DNA of 17,082 bases from Actinomycetota bacterium (GCA_005883365.1 VAXA01000094.1:1-17082), one strand, 5' to 3'. Counted from the stretch's first letter, positions 1 to 7,309 are shown. Notes: generated from the letters alone by a model not told the origin. Translations and numbers: made by a program.

Positions 1-118
1 CAAGCGGCTCGCGCTCGCGGGGTGGTACCAGGGCGAGCGCGCGGTACGGCGGCACGGCCTCTACAAGGTGAGCCGTGTCTTCGTGGCGGATGTGCTCGCG
101 CTCGAGCGGCGCATGTGA
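1..118 (+). CDS. Lytic transglycosylase, C-terminal fragment
   Basis: The frame from base 2 is open from the window edge to a TGA at 116-118. It encodes a 38-residue tail containing LALAGWYQGERAVRRHGLY and ending FVADVLALERRM. This resembles the last two helices of an SLT/goose-lysozyme-like transglycosylase domain, where an A-x-Y-x-Q-G stretch is followed by a V-A-x-V-L-A-L helix. Enzymes of this family cleave the glycan strand of peptidoglycan outside the cytoplasmic membrane. The catalytic Glu and any signal peptide or LysM domain would lie upstream of the window, so function rests on this tail alone. The stop is 38 bp before etfB. Confidence 0.65.
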   Translation, partial: KRLALAGWYQGERAVRRHGLYKVSRVFVADVLALERRM

Positions 119-141
119 GCCAAGGCCCGGCGCGACCGCAC

Positions 142-147
142 TAGAGT
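142..147 (+). promoter_or_regulatory. Putative -10 element (TAGAGT) before etfB
   Basis: TAGAGT fits the TAnnnT consensus of a -10 box and ends 9 nt before the etfB ATG, so a transcript would begin at or very near the start codon. No convincing -35 hexamer is visible at the right distance. Similar hexamers precede several other starts in the window, which is the main reason to list it. Confidence 0.35.
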
Positions 148-156
148 CCCGCCGGG

Positions 157-927
157 ATGAGGATCGCCGTCTGCGTCAAGCACGTGCCCGAGGGGCCGAC
201 CCGCATCGATCCCTCGACCAAGCGCCTCGACCGCTCCGGCGAGGGCGCGCTAAACCATTTCGACGCGAACGCCGTAGAGGAGGCGCTGCGCCTCAAGGGC
301 GACTCCGACACCGAGGTCGTCGCCGTCTCTCTCGGGCCGCAGAAGGCGCTCGACTCGCTGCGCAAAGCGCTTGCGATGGGCGCCGACCGTGCCGTGCTCG
401 TTTCCGACGACGCGGCCGCCGGCTCCGACCTCGTCGCGACGAGCCGCCTGCTCGCCGCCGCGCTCGAGCGGCAGGAGGCAGACCTCGTCCTCTTCGGCCA
501 GCAGGCCGCCGACGCCGACGGTGCCGTCTTGTGGGCGGCTGTGGCCGAGCGGCTCGCCCGGCCGGTGATCTCGCAGGCGATGGAGCTCTCGGTGGACGGC
601 GGCTCCGTCCGCGTCAAGCGGCAGACGGAGTTCGGGTACGACACGATCGAGGCGCCGCTGCCCGCGGTCGTCGCGGTGAGCGATGCGATCAACGAGCCGC
701 GCTACCCGTCCCTCAAGGGGATCATGGGCGCGAAGAAGAAGCCGCAGGACGTCCTCTCTCTGGCCGACCTCGGTGTCGACGCCGGAGCGGCCGGCGAGGC
801 GGGCTCCCGCACCACGGTGCTCGCGCTCGGCGACCCACCGGCACGCGCCGACGCGCGCAAGATCGAGGACGACGGGAACGCTGCGCAAGCCATCGTCGAC
901 TTCCTCGCGGAGAAGAGGCTCGTTTGA
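157..927 (+). CDS. etfB: Electron transfer flavoprotein beta subunit
   Basis: This 256-residue protein has the normal length for EtfB. It starts MRIAVCVKHVPEG, the usual first strand of the ETF beta fold. The family signature region appears near residues 156-190 (RQTEFGYDTIEAPLPAVVAV, then INEPRYPSLKGIMGAKKK), including the Y-P-S-L-K-G-I-M-x-A-K-K-K segment. EtfB pairs with EtfA, binds AMP, and carries electrons from acyl-CoA and related dehydrogenases in the cytoplasm to ETF:quinone oxidoreductase. The ATG at 157 puts the first beta strand at residue 2. Its TGA overlaps the TTG start of etfA by 4 bp, so the two subunits are probably translationally coupled. Confidence 0.95.
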   Translation: MRIAVCVKHVPEGPTRIDPSTKRLDRSGEGALNHFDANAVEEALRLKGDSDTEVVAVSLGPQKALDSLRKALAMGADRAVLVSDDAAAGSDLVATSRLLAAALERQEADLVLFGQQAADADGAVLWAAVAERLARPVISQAMELSVDGGSVRVKRQTEFGYDTIEAPLPAVVAVSDAINEPRYPSLKGIMGAKKKPQDVLSLADLGVDAGAAGEAGSRTTVLALGDPPARADARKIEDDGNAAQAIVDFLAEKRLV

Positions 928-1889
928 GCACGCTCGTCTTCCTCGAGCACCACGGGAACGAGCTGCAGAAGGGCTCGCTCGGCGTGCTCGCGAGGGCGGC
1001 TTCGCTCGGAGTCGGCGACGTCGCGGCCGTCATCGCGGGCGAGGGGGCGCGGGCGCTCGCCGCCGAGGCGGGGACGTACGGCGCCTCGAAAGTCTGGGTC
1101 TGCGAGGACGGCGAGGTCGCGCAGCCGCTCCCGCAGCCGCGTGTCGACGTGCTCGCGCAGGTGATCGACGAGGGGGGCTACGACACCGTCCTCTTCGCCA
1201 ACTCCGTTCTCGCGGCCGATGTCGCCGCCGGCCTCGCGGCGCGCCTCGACGCCGGGCTCAACTGGGACCTCGTCGACGTCGAGCTGCGAGACGGCGAGCT
1301 CGTCGGTAAGCGTTCTGCGCTGCAGGACTCGGTCTACGCGGACGTGGGCTGGAGCGGCACCCCGCGGCTCGCGCTGTTCCGCGCCGGCTCGTTCGACGCG
1401 ACCCCGGCCGGCGGCGGGGAACCGGAGATCACGGATATATCAGCGTCGTACAAGGAGTATTCGGCGGCGGTGAAGCTCGTCGGTCAGGACGCGGAGGAGT
1501 CGAGCGGCCCCTCGATCGAGGACGCCGACGTGATCGTCGCCGGCGGCCGAGGCCTCGGCTCGCCCGACAACTTCACGCTCGCGGAGGAGCTCGCGAAGGC
1601 GCTCGGTGGAGCGGTCGGCGCAACCCGCGCTGTCGTCGACGCCGGCTGGTACCCGTACTCGGCCCAGATCGGCCAGACCGGCAAGACCGTGTCGCCGAAG
1701 CTCTACGTCGCGCTCGGCATCTCCGGCGCCATCCAGCACAAGGTCGGCATGCAGAGCTCCGGCACGATCGTCGCGATCAACAAAGACGCGAACGCGCCGA
1801 TCTTCGAGTTCAGCGACCTCGGCGTCGTCGGCGACCTGCACGAGATCGTGCCGAAGCTGACCGAGCTCGTCCGCCAGCGCCGAAAGTGA
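924..1889 (+). CDS. etfA: Electron transfer flavoprotein alpha subunit
   Basis: I chose the TTG at 924, in a TTGA overlap with the etfB stop, because the protein then begins [20 protein letters not shown], the usual EtfA N-terminus, and is 321 residues long, normal for the family. The open frame extends upstream to 75, but that part is the etfB region read out of frame. The C-terminal FAD domain is intact: [12 protein letters not shown] at about 205-216, then [33 protein letters not shown] and the closing [20 protein letters not shown]. This subunit holds the FAD of the ETF heterodimer. No gene follows for 160 bp, and a perfect hairpin lies 66 bp after the stop. Confidence 0.95.
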   Translation: MSTLVFLEHHGNELQKGSLGVLARAASLGVGDVAAVIAGEGARALAAEAGTYGASKVWVCEDGEVAQPLPQPRVDVLAQVIDEGGYDTVLFANSVLAADVAAGLAARLDAGLNWDLVDVELRDGELVGKRSALQDSVYADVGWSGTPRLALFRAGSFDATPAGGGEPEITDISASYKEYSAAVKLVGQDAEESSGPSIEDADVIVAGGRGLGSPDNFTLAEELAKALGGAVGATRAVVDAGWYPYSAQIGQTGKTVSPKLYVALGISGAIQHKVGMQSSGTIVAINKDANAPIFEFSDLGVVGDLHEIVPKLTELVRQRRK

Positions 1890-1954
1890 CCCACCCCGCG
1901 ACACTTGGCGGCGCCTCGACCGCCATCACACTGCGCGCTGCGGCGTCCTCAGTC

Positions 1955-1980
1955 GCCCCGATAGTTACCACTATCGGGGC
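1955..1980. terminator. Perfect 11-bp hairpin after etfA
   Basis: GCCCCGATAGT, a 4-nt TACC loop and ACTATCGGGGC form a perfect inverted repeat between etfA and the ETF:quinone oxidoreductase gene. It is followed by TCCCTGCGTCC rather than a run of T. It could be a U-poor terminator separating etfBA from the next gene, or a palindromic regulator site. Confidence 0.45.
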
Positions 1981-2049
1981 TCCCTGCGTCCTTGCATCGC
2001 TTGGTGCTGGCGACCGACGCATCCACCAGCGTCACCGGGCAGATCACCA

Positions 2050-3741
2050 ATGAGCCGTCCGTCGAACTTCCCGCCGCCGTTCTCCACGCGCGACTACGTC
2101 GCCGAGCCGACCGACCCGGCGGACGAGCGGATCGAGGTCGGCGTGCTGATCGTCGGCGCGGGCCCTGCCGGTCTCGCGTGCGCGATCCGGCTCGGTCAGC
2201 TGCTCGAGAAGCACCCGGACGTGGGGGAGCGGCTCGGCGACGTGCCGGTCGCGGTGCTCGAGAAGGGCAAGCAGCCCGGCTCGCACCTTCTTTCCGGCGC
2301 GGTGGTGGACCCCAGGGCGCTCCGCCGGCTCTTCGGCGATCGCCTGCGGATGGAGGAGCTCCCGTCGTTCGGGCCTGTCCCCGGTGAATCCGTCTACGTG
2401 CTCACCCGTCGCGCCGCGCTCCCTATCCCGCCTCCTCCGCCAATGCGCAACCACGGCAACTGGATCTTCTCGCTCTCGCAGCTCGGCCGCTTCCTCGCCG
2501 AGCGCGCGGAGGAGGCAGGGGCGATGATCCTGCCCGAGACCGCGGCGCAGAAGCTCCTCGTCTCGCACGGCCGGGTCGTCGGCGTCCGCAGCGGGGACAA
2601 GGGCCGCGGCCGCGAGGGCGGCGAGCTCGCCAACTTCGAGGCCGGCTCCGACCTCGTCGCGAAGGTCACGGTGCTCGCGGAGGGAACCCAAGGACATCTC
2701 ACAGGCGTCGCGCTCGACCGGTTCACCCTCCGAGGCGAGGACCCGCAGGTCTGGGAGCTCGGCGTGAAGGAGGTCTGGAAGGTCGCGAAACCGCTCGACC
2801 GCGTCATCCACACGATGGGCTGGCCGCTGCGCACCGGCAAGCGGTATCGCGAGTTCGGCGGCTCGTTCATCTACCCGCTGGGCAAGGAGATGGTCACGAT
2901 CGGCCTCGTCGTCGGGCTCGACTACCGCGACGCGTCGCTTTCGGTGCACGACCTGTTGCAGGAGCTGAAGACGCACCCGAAGATCCGGCGGATCCTCGCC
3001 GGCGGCGAGCGTGTGGAGTGGGGCGCGAAGACGATCCCGAGCGGCGGTTTCCACTCGCTGCCCCGACAGCTGCACGCTCCCGGCCTGCTCCTTTGCGGCG
3101 ACGGAGCCGGCATGGTCAACATTCCCCGCCTCAAGGGAGTCCACTACGCGATCGAGTCGGGACGGCTGGCGGCCGAGGCGGCGTTCCGCGCGCTGCAGCG
3201 CGGCGAGACGCCCGCGAGCGCGCTCTCGTCGTACGACGACGCGGTGCGCGACAGCTTCATCTGGCGCGACCTGTACGAGGTGCGGAACATGCGCCAGGTC
3301 TTCGGGCACGGCTTCTTCGTCGGCGGGGCGCTCGCCAGCGCGATGACGGTCTCGAAGGGGCGCGTCGAGCTCGGCAAGATGCCGGCGGAGCCGGACGCCG
3401 ACCAGCCGCTCCTCGCCACCGATCGCGACGCCGGCTATCCGGCGCCCGATGGGCAGCTCACCTTCGACAAGCTCTCCTCGGTCTTCGCCTCGGGCAACAA
3501 GACGCGCGACGACCAGCCGAACCACATCAGGATCGAGCGGCGGGTGCCGCGGGAGGTCGCGCAGCTCTGGGCGCACATGTGCCCGGCGCAGGTCTACGAG
3601 GTCGGGGCGGAGGAGGGCGACGGCACCGTGCTGGTCGACGTAGCGCCGTCGAACTGCGTCCAATGCGGCGCGATCACCGCGAAGGGCGGACGCCTCACGC
3701 CGCCCGAGGGTGGGTCCGGCCCCGAGTACACCGTGACCTGA
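2050..3741 (+). CDS. Electron transfer flavoprotein:quinone oxidoreductase (ETF-QO, FixC-like)
   Basis: This is a 563-residue monotopic flavoprotein. It has an N-terminal FAD dinucleotide fold (VLIVGAGPAGLA, GxGxxG at 36-41), the LEKGKQPGSHLLSGAVVDP segment, a second FAD contact (LLLCGDGAGMVNIPRLKG) and a C-terminal iron-sulfur domain. It oxidises reduced ETF and reduces membrane quinone, probably menaquinone in an actinobacterium (inference), and so completes the etfBA pathway upstream. The C-terminal 4Fe-4S motif has Cys511, Cys536 and Cys539 with the spacing of the mammalian enzyme (25, then 3), but the fourth position, 542, is Ile (NCVQCGAI). The PPEGGSGPEY end is preserved. The ATG at 2050 is about 30 residues before the FAD fold, as usual. 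The preceding Shine-Dalgarno is weak. Confidence 0.9.
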   Translation: MSRPSNFPPPFSTRDYVAEPTDPADERIEVGVLIVGAGPAGLACAIRLGQLLEKHPDVGERLGDVPVAVLEKGKQPGSHLLSGAVVDPRALRRLFGDRLRMEELPSFGPVPGESVYVLTRRAALPIPPPPPMRNHGNWIFSLSQLGRFLAERAEEAGAMILPETAAQKLLVSHGRVVGVRSGDKGRGREGGELANFEAGSDLVAKVTVLAEGTQGHLTGVALDRFTLRGEDPQVWELGVKEVWKVAKPLDRVIHTMGWPLRTGKRYREFGGSFIYPLGKEMVTIGLVVGLDYRDASLSVHDLLQELKTHPKIRRILAGGERVEWGAKTIPSGGFHSLPRQLHAPGLLLCGDGAGMVNIPRLKGVHYAIESGRLAAEAAFRALQRGETPASALSSYDDAVRDSFIWRDLYEVRNMRQVFGHGFFVGGALASAMTVSKGRVELGKMPAEPDADQPLLATDRDAGYPAPDGQLTFDKLSSVFASGNKTRDDQPNHIRIERRVPREVAQLWAHMCPAQVYEVGAEEGDGTVLVDVAPSNCVQCGAITAKGGRLTPPEGGSGPEYTVT

Positions 3742-3757
3742 TTTACCGCGGATTTAC
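3740..3757 (+). promoter_or_regulatory. Putative OmpR/PhoB-family binding site (direct repeat)
   Basis: GATTTAC occurs at 3740-3746 and again at 3751-3757, separated by CGCG. Seven-bp direct repeats with a 4-bp spacer, hence an 11-bp period, are the known architecture of PhoB and mycobacterial PhoP boxes, where two regulators bind head to tail. The first copy overlaps the TGA of the preceding gene. The repeat lies 28 nt before the ATG of the small gene at 3786, which precedes an OmpR/PhoB-type regulator. Autoregulation is an inference. Confidence 0.4.
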
Positions 3758-3785
3758 TTCGAAACAGCGGGGAAGACACGACAAT

Positions 3786-4190
3786 ATGTCCATGTTCAGC
3801 AGGCGTTTCCTCCTCCTCGCGGCCGTTCTCGTGACGCTCAATCTCGTGCTCTGGCTCGCGGGCCCCGGTCTCGCCCTTCGCCAGGGCATCATCCAACAGC
3901 TCTTCGGCCGGGGCTTGATTCGCGCTGAGGTGATCAAGAGGGGCGGCGCTGACTGGCGCCTCGATCGCGGCGTCATCACCCAGGTGAGCAGCACGCAGCT
4001 CACCCTGCACGAGGCGGACGGCAAGGTCCAGCAGATTGCGCTCTCGGCAACGACGACGGTCATCCGGATCGGACATCGCCTGCCGCTGAGCGCGCTCGCG
4101 CCGCGATGGCACGTGCTCGTCCTGTGGCCGACGGGCGGCACGGCCCAGTCCGTCGACGTCGAACGAATCCCGCCGCCGCCCGTCAAATAG
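3786..4190 (+). CDS. Small membrane-anchored or secreted protein, DUF5666-like
   Basis: This 134-residue protein starts MSMFSRRFLLLAAVLVTLNL: a short basic stretch, then a hydrophobic segment to about residue 30, which is a signal peptide or N-terminal anchor. The rest would be extracytoplasmic. From about residue 58 it reads DRGVITQVSSTQLTLHEADG, followed by beta-rich text, a T-T-T-V turn and LPLSALAPRWHVLVL. This G-x-I/V-x-x-V-x-S-x-x-L-T-L pattern resembles the small beta-barrel repeats annotated as DUF5666; I recognise it by pattern only. A GGGGAAG at 3769-3775 is a reasonable Shine-Dalgarno for the ATG at 3786. It sits 43 bp before a response regulator-kinase pair, so a role in signal input or as a target of that system is possible but unproven. 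Confidence 0.7.
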   Translation: MSMFSRRFLLLAAVLVTLNLVLWLAGPGLALRQGIIQQLFGRGLIRAEVIKRGGADWRLDRGVITQVSSTQLTLHEADGKVQQIALSATTTVIRIGHRLPLSALAPRWHVLVLWPTGGTAQSVDVERIPPPPVK

Positions 4191-4221
4191 GGCCGATGAT
4201 CCGTCGCGCCGACGCCACGCC

Positions 4222-4227
4222 TATCCT
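4222..4227 (+). promoter_or_regulatory. Putative -10 element (TATCCT) before the response regulator
   Basis: TATCCT fits TAnnnT and ends 6 nt before the GTG start at 4234, consistent with a leaderless transcript. No clear -35 is seen. Confidence 0.35.
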
Positions 4228-4233
4228 GAGGTC

Positions 4234-4920
4234 GTGACCGCCAAGGCCACCGGGGGCGCCCTCCTGCTCGTGGAGGACGACGACTCGATCGGGCGCCTCG
4301 TCAAGCAGTACCTCGAGCAGCAGGACGGCTGGCGCGTCGTCTGGCGCCGGACCGGTGAGGAGGCGCTCACCGAGCTGCGGGGCCAGCCGGTACGCGTCGT
4401 CGTGCTCGACCTCGGCCTTCCGGGCATCGACGGCTTCGAGGTTTGTCGCAAGATCCGGGCCGGCTCGAAGGTGCCGATCGTGATGCTGACCGCCCGCGAC
4501 GAGGAGCCGGATCGTGTCGCCGGGCTCGAGCTCGGGGCAGACGACTACGTCTCGAAGCCGTTCTCGCCGCGTGAGCTGTCTGCGCGGATCAATGCGATCC
4601 TCCGCCGTTCCGAGCGCCGTACGGAGGACGAGATCCTCGCCGCGCGCGAGGTCGTCCTGCGGCGGGACTCCCACGAGGTGACGGTCGCGGGCACGGTGGT
4701 CGAGCTGACGAGCAAGGAGTTCGACCTCCTCGCCTGCTTCCTGGAGCATCCCGGCATCGTCCTCTCGCGCGAGCGCCTGCTCGACCTCGTCTGGGGCATG
4801 ACGTATCCCGGCGGCACCCGCACCGTGGACGTGCACGTGGCGCAGCTGCGCCGCAAGCTCGGAGACCCGGAGGGGATCCGGACGGTGCGCGGCGCCGGCT
4901 ACAAGCTTGTCCCCGTCTAG
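4234..4920 (+). CDS. OmpR/PhoB-family response regulator
   Basis: The protein has 228 residues with a receiver domain at about 9-123 and a winged-helix DNA-binding domain at about 130-228. Receiver landmarks are complete: the acidic pair in VEDDD (14-16), phospho-acceptor Asp59 in VVVLDLGLPGIDG, Thr86 in MLTARDE and Lys108 in YVSKPFSPREL. The C-terminal domain has the usual ELTSKEFDLLACFLEHPG, then SRERLLDLVWG and the recognition helix RTVDVHVAQLRRKLGD, ending GAGYKLVPV. It should be phosphorylated by the kinase encoded 6 bp downstream and then bind tandem half-sites. The GTG at 4234 is used; it places the first strand at residue 9. The genes controlled cannot be deduced, though a tandem repeat resembling its expected site lies at 3740-3757. 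Confidence 0.93.
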   Translation: MTAKATGGALLLVEDDDSIGRLVKQYLEQQDGWRVVWRRTGEEALTELRGQPVRVVVLDLGLPGIDGFEVCRKIRAGSKVPIVMLTARDEEPDRVAGLELGADDYVSKPFSPRELSARINAILRRSERRTEDEILAAREVVLRRDSHEVTVAGTVVELTSKEFDLLACFLEHPGIVLSRERLLDLVWGMTYPGGTRTVDVHVAQLRRKLGDPEGIRTVRGAGYKLVPV

Positions 4921-4926
4921 CCTGTA

Positions 4927-6261
4927 ATGGCGATGCGCGGCAGCGGGCTTCGTTCGCGGCTGTTCCGGGCGATCGGGCTCGTCGTCCTCATCTGCGTCGC
5001 GCTCACGATCGGCCTCGGAATCGTGCTGACCCGGCGGGCCGTCGACCGGGCGACGCTGCAGGACGTCGCACACCAGGCTGACCTGATCGCGGCTGCGCAG
5101 CGGAACTCCGTCTCGTCCTTGAGAAGCCTGCCCACCCGGATCCAGGCGATTCTCAACCGCCAGCACGAGCTTCTCCTCTTCCAACGGAGTGACCTGCCCG
5201 CGCAGGCGCAGGAGCGTCTCGCGCACAACCACCGCGTGCAGGGGACGATGACCTTCGGCGGAGCCCCGTACTACTTCGCGGCGCGGCTGGTGAATCCCGG
5301 CACGCTCATCCTGCTGCGGCCGCGGAGCACCGCCGGATCGCTCCTGTCGCCGTACGTCTGGGGGCTCCTCATCGCGGCCGCGGCCGGAGGGCTGCTCGCG
5401 GCGATCGCTGCGTTCCTCGTCGCCCGCCGCATCTCGCGGCCGGTCGACCGGATCGCGGCCGCAGCGCGAAGCCTCACGCGGGGCACGCACCCGGAGCCCG
5501 TGCCCGTCGAGGGCGCCGCCGAGATCGCGACCCTCGCCGTCGCCTTCAACGACCTCGCCGCGCAGCTCCGCCAGGCGCAGGAGGCCGAGCGGAGCTTCCT
5601 CCTCTCGGTCAGCCACGAGCTGAAGACCCCGCTCACCGCGATCCGCGGCTACGCCGAGGCGGTCGAGGACGGCGCCGTCGACGCGCGGGAGGCGGCTGCG
5701 ACCGTCGCCTCGGAGGCGCGGCGGCTCGAGCGGCTCGTCCGCGACCTGCTCGACCTCGCGCGGATGCACCGCACCGACTTCAGCGTGCGCAACACGGAGA
5801 TCGACCTCGCCGAGGTGGCCGAGGACGCCGTTCGCCGCTATCAGCAGCAGGCGGACAGCTTCGGTGTGGCGCTGACCGCGGTCGCCGGAGCCGCGGCACC
5901 GGCGATCGGGGACGCCGACCGCGTCCTCCAGGTCGTCTCCAACCTCGTCGAGAACGCGCTGCGTCTGACGCCGCCAGGCGGCGAGGTGCGTGTCATCGCG
6001 GCGCTGGGCGTCCTCCGCGTCGAAGACACCGGTCCGGGGCTCGCCGAGAGCGACACCGCGCGCGCGTTCGAGCGCTTCTACCTGCACGAGCGCTATGGGC
6101 TCGAGCGGCAGGTCGGGACCGGCCTGGGCCTCGCAATCGTGAAGGAGCTCACGCTGGCGATGGGCGGCAGCGTCGACGTCCAGAGCAGTCCCGGCCGGCT
6201 CACCGTCTTCACCGTGCGCCTGAGCGTCCCGGTCGCCGCACGCGAGACGCTGCCCGCGTGA
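4927..6261 (+). CDS. Sensor histidine kinase (HAMP, HisKA, HATPase_c)
   Basis: The protein has 444 residues. Transmembrane segments lie at about 14-35 and 143-166, enclosing an extracytoplasmic sensor of roughly 105 residues with no family I recognise. A HAMP domain follows (about 165-218: RRISRPVDRIAAAARSL, then FNDLAAQLR). The phospho-acceptor is His230 in SVSHELKTPLTAIRGY. The ATPase domain has the N box NLVENALRLTPPGG (Asn343), the G1 box DTGPGL (367-372), FERFY, and the G2 box GTGLGL (397-402). All catalytic motifs are present, so it should be active. It starts 6 bp after the response regulator stop, as an obvious two-component pair. The second in-frame ATG at 4933 is an alternative start. 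A strong hairpin follows the stop. Confidence 0.93.
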   Translation: MAMRGSGLRSRLFRAIGLVVLICVALTIGLGIVLTRRAVDRATLQDVAHQADLIAAAQRNSVSSLRSLPTRIQAILNRQHELLLFQRSDLPAQAQERLAHNHRVQGTMTFGGAPYYFAARLVNPGTLILLRPRSTAGSLLSPYVWGLLIAAAAGGLLAAIAAFLVARRISRPVDRIAAAARSLTRGTHPEPVPVEGAAEIATLAVAFNDLAAQLRQAQEAERSFLLSVSHELKTPLTAIRGYAEAVEDGAVDAREAAATVASEARRLERLVRDLLDLARMHRTDFSVRNTEIDLAEVAEDAVRRYQQQADSFGVALTAVAGAAAPAIGDADRVLQVVSNLVENALRLTPPGGEVRVIAALGVLRVEDTGPGLAESDTARAFERFYLHERYGLERQVGTGLGLAIVKELTLAMGGSVDVQSSPGRLTVFTVRLSVPVAARETLPA

Positions 6262-6275
6262 GCGTCGCTCGCCTT

Positions 6276-6312
6276 CGGCTCGTGGGGGAAACCATGTTTC
6301 CCCCACGAGCCG
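6276..6312 (+). terminator. Strong hairpin after the histidine kinase
   Basis: A perfect 17-bp inverted repeat (CGGCTCGTGGGGGAAAC on the left arm, 3-nt CAT loop) begins 14 bp after the kinase stop and is followed by CTTCTTC. The arm length and position fit a transcription terminator with a weak U tract. Confidence 0.6.
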
Positions 6313-6326
6313 CCTTCTTCGTGACC

Positions 6327-6354
6327 TGTGGGGGAACCTCCCGGTTCCCCCACA
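6327..6354. terminator. Second hairpin sharing a core with the first
   Basis: TGTGGGGGAACC, a TCCC loop and GGTTCCCCCACA form a perfect 12-bp inverted repeat. Its GTGGGGGAA...TTCCCCCAC core is identical to that of the hairpin at 6276-6312, with different flanks and loop. It may be a backup terminator or a copy of a dispersed intergenic palindrome. Confidence 0.45.
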
Positions 6355-6362
6355 CCCTCTCC

Positions 6363-6393
6363 ACGCTCATAGGGCTGGTTGCCCTATGAGCGT
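6363..6393 (+). promoter_or_regulatory. Hairpin enclosing the start codon of the dehydratase gene
   Basis: ACGCTCATAGGGC, a TGGTT loop and GCCCTATGAGCGT form a perfect 13-bp inverted repeat. The ATG at 6386-6388 lies in the right arm. In mRNA the stem would occlude initiation; as DNA it is a palindrome that a dimeric repressor could bind. Confidence 0.45.
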
Positions 6394-7309
6394 CTCCCGC
6401 GAGGACGTCGAGCACGCCCGCTCCGTCCTCGCCGGACGGATCCACCGCACGCCGACGTTCACCTCGGCGTCCCTCGGCGTCTCGCTCAAGGCGGAGCTGT
6501 TCCAGAAGACGGGCTCGTTCAAGGCGCGCGGCGCGCTGAACCGCATCGCGGCGCTCACGCCGGAGGAGCGGGAGCGGGGCGTCGTCACGTGGTCGGCCGG
6601 GAACCACGCGCAGGCCGTCGCGTGGGCGGCCGGGGAGGAGGGCGTCGACTGCCTCGTGCAGATGTGGGTGGGCGTGAGCCCGCTCAAGGCCGAGGCGACG
6701 CGGGGCTACGGCGCGACCGTCGACCTCTCGCCGCCCGACGCAGCCGCCGCCTATGAACGCGCGCTCGCGGTGGCGGACGAGGAGGGGCGCGTATTCGTCC
6801 ACCCGCACTCGGATCCGCTCGTCGTCGCCGGCCACGGGACGCTGGCACTCGAGCTCCTGGAGGACCTGACGGATCTCGAGACCGTCGTCGTCGGCGTCGG
6901 CGGCGGCGGCCTCCTCGCCGGCATCGTCACCGCTCTCGACGGCCGCGCGCGCGTGATCGCCGTCGAGCCGGAGCGCGCGCAGGCGTTCAGCGCCGGGCTG
7001 GCGGCGGGCCGCAGCGTGCGCGTCGAGACCGACACGATCGCCGACGGGCTCGCGCCTCCTTTCGCCGGCGAGTTGCCGCTCGAGCTCTGCCGCGGGCGGG
7101 TCGAGGCGGTGCTCGTGACCGAGGACGAGATCGCGGATGGGATGCGCTTCCTCTATGCCCGCGCCAAGCTCGCGTGCGAGCCGGCGGGAGCGGCGGCCGC
7201 GGGAGCCGTGCTCGCGGGCAAGGTCGAGGCGGCGCGCGGCATGGCCGTGATCGTCTCGGGGGGCAACGTGGATCCGCAACAGGCCGCTGCTATCTTGGAA
7301 AGGCAATGA
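6386..7309 (+). CDS. Threonine/serine dehydratase-like PLP enzyme (fold type II)
   Basis: This 307-residue protein is a fold-type II PLP enzyme. The Schiff-base Lys46 lies in [15 protein letters not shown]. Other landmarks are [13 protein letters not shown], the phosphate-binding glycine loop [12 protein letters not shown], and the C-terminal [12 protein letters not shown]. The closest familiar members are catabolic threonine dehydratases and serine racemase-like enzymes, which deaminate L-Thr or L-Ser to a 2-oxoacid and ammonia. It lacks the C-terminal regulatory ACT domain of the biosynthetic IlvA type, which favours the short catabolic form. It is slightly short, with compact loops before the PLP lysine and after the glycine loop. 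Its ATG lies inside the hairpin at 6363-6393. Its stop overlaps the rpmE start (ATGA). Confidence 0.85.
   Translation: MSVSREDVEHARSVLAGRIHRTPTFTSASLGVSLKAELFQKTGSFKARGALNRIAALTPEERERGVVTWSAGNHAQAVAWAAGEEGVDCLVQMWVGVSPLKAEATRGYGATVDLSPPDAAAAYERALAVADEEGRVFVHPHSDPLVVAGHGTLALELLEDLTDLETVVVGVGGGGLLAGIVTALDGRARVIAVEPERAQAFSAGLAAGRSVRVETDTIADGLAPPFAGELPLELCRGRVEAVLVTEDEIADGMRFLYARAKLACEPAGAAAAGAVLAGKVEAARGMAVIVSGGNVDPQQAAAILERQ
7291..7303 (+). promoter_or_regulatory. Putative -10 (TATCTT) and ribosome binding site before rpmE
   Basis: TATCTT at 7291-7296 lies inside the end of the dehydratase gene, 9 nt before the rpmE ATG, and GGAAAGG at 7297-7303 immediately follows. Either an internal promoter or coupled translation with a modest Shine-Dalgarno could serve rpmE; both cannot be fully used if the transcript starts at about 7303. 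Confidence 0.3.

Noticed and set aside
75..923. Upstream extension of the etfA frame
   Set aside because: It overlaps all of etfB, and its translation is Arg-rich and unlike any EtfA. The TTG at 924 gives the canonical N-terminus.
4183..6306. A 707-codon minus-strand open frame over the two-component genes
   Set aside because: The opposite strand has complete receiver, winged-helix, HisKA and HATPase motifs. The minus frame shows no recognisable domain.
6276..6393. Insertion-sequence or CRISPR-like repeats
   Set aside because: The three inverted repeats differ in arm and loop, have no regular spacers, enclose no transposase and show no target duplication.
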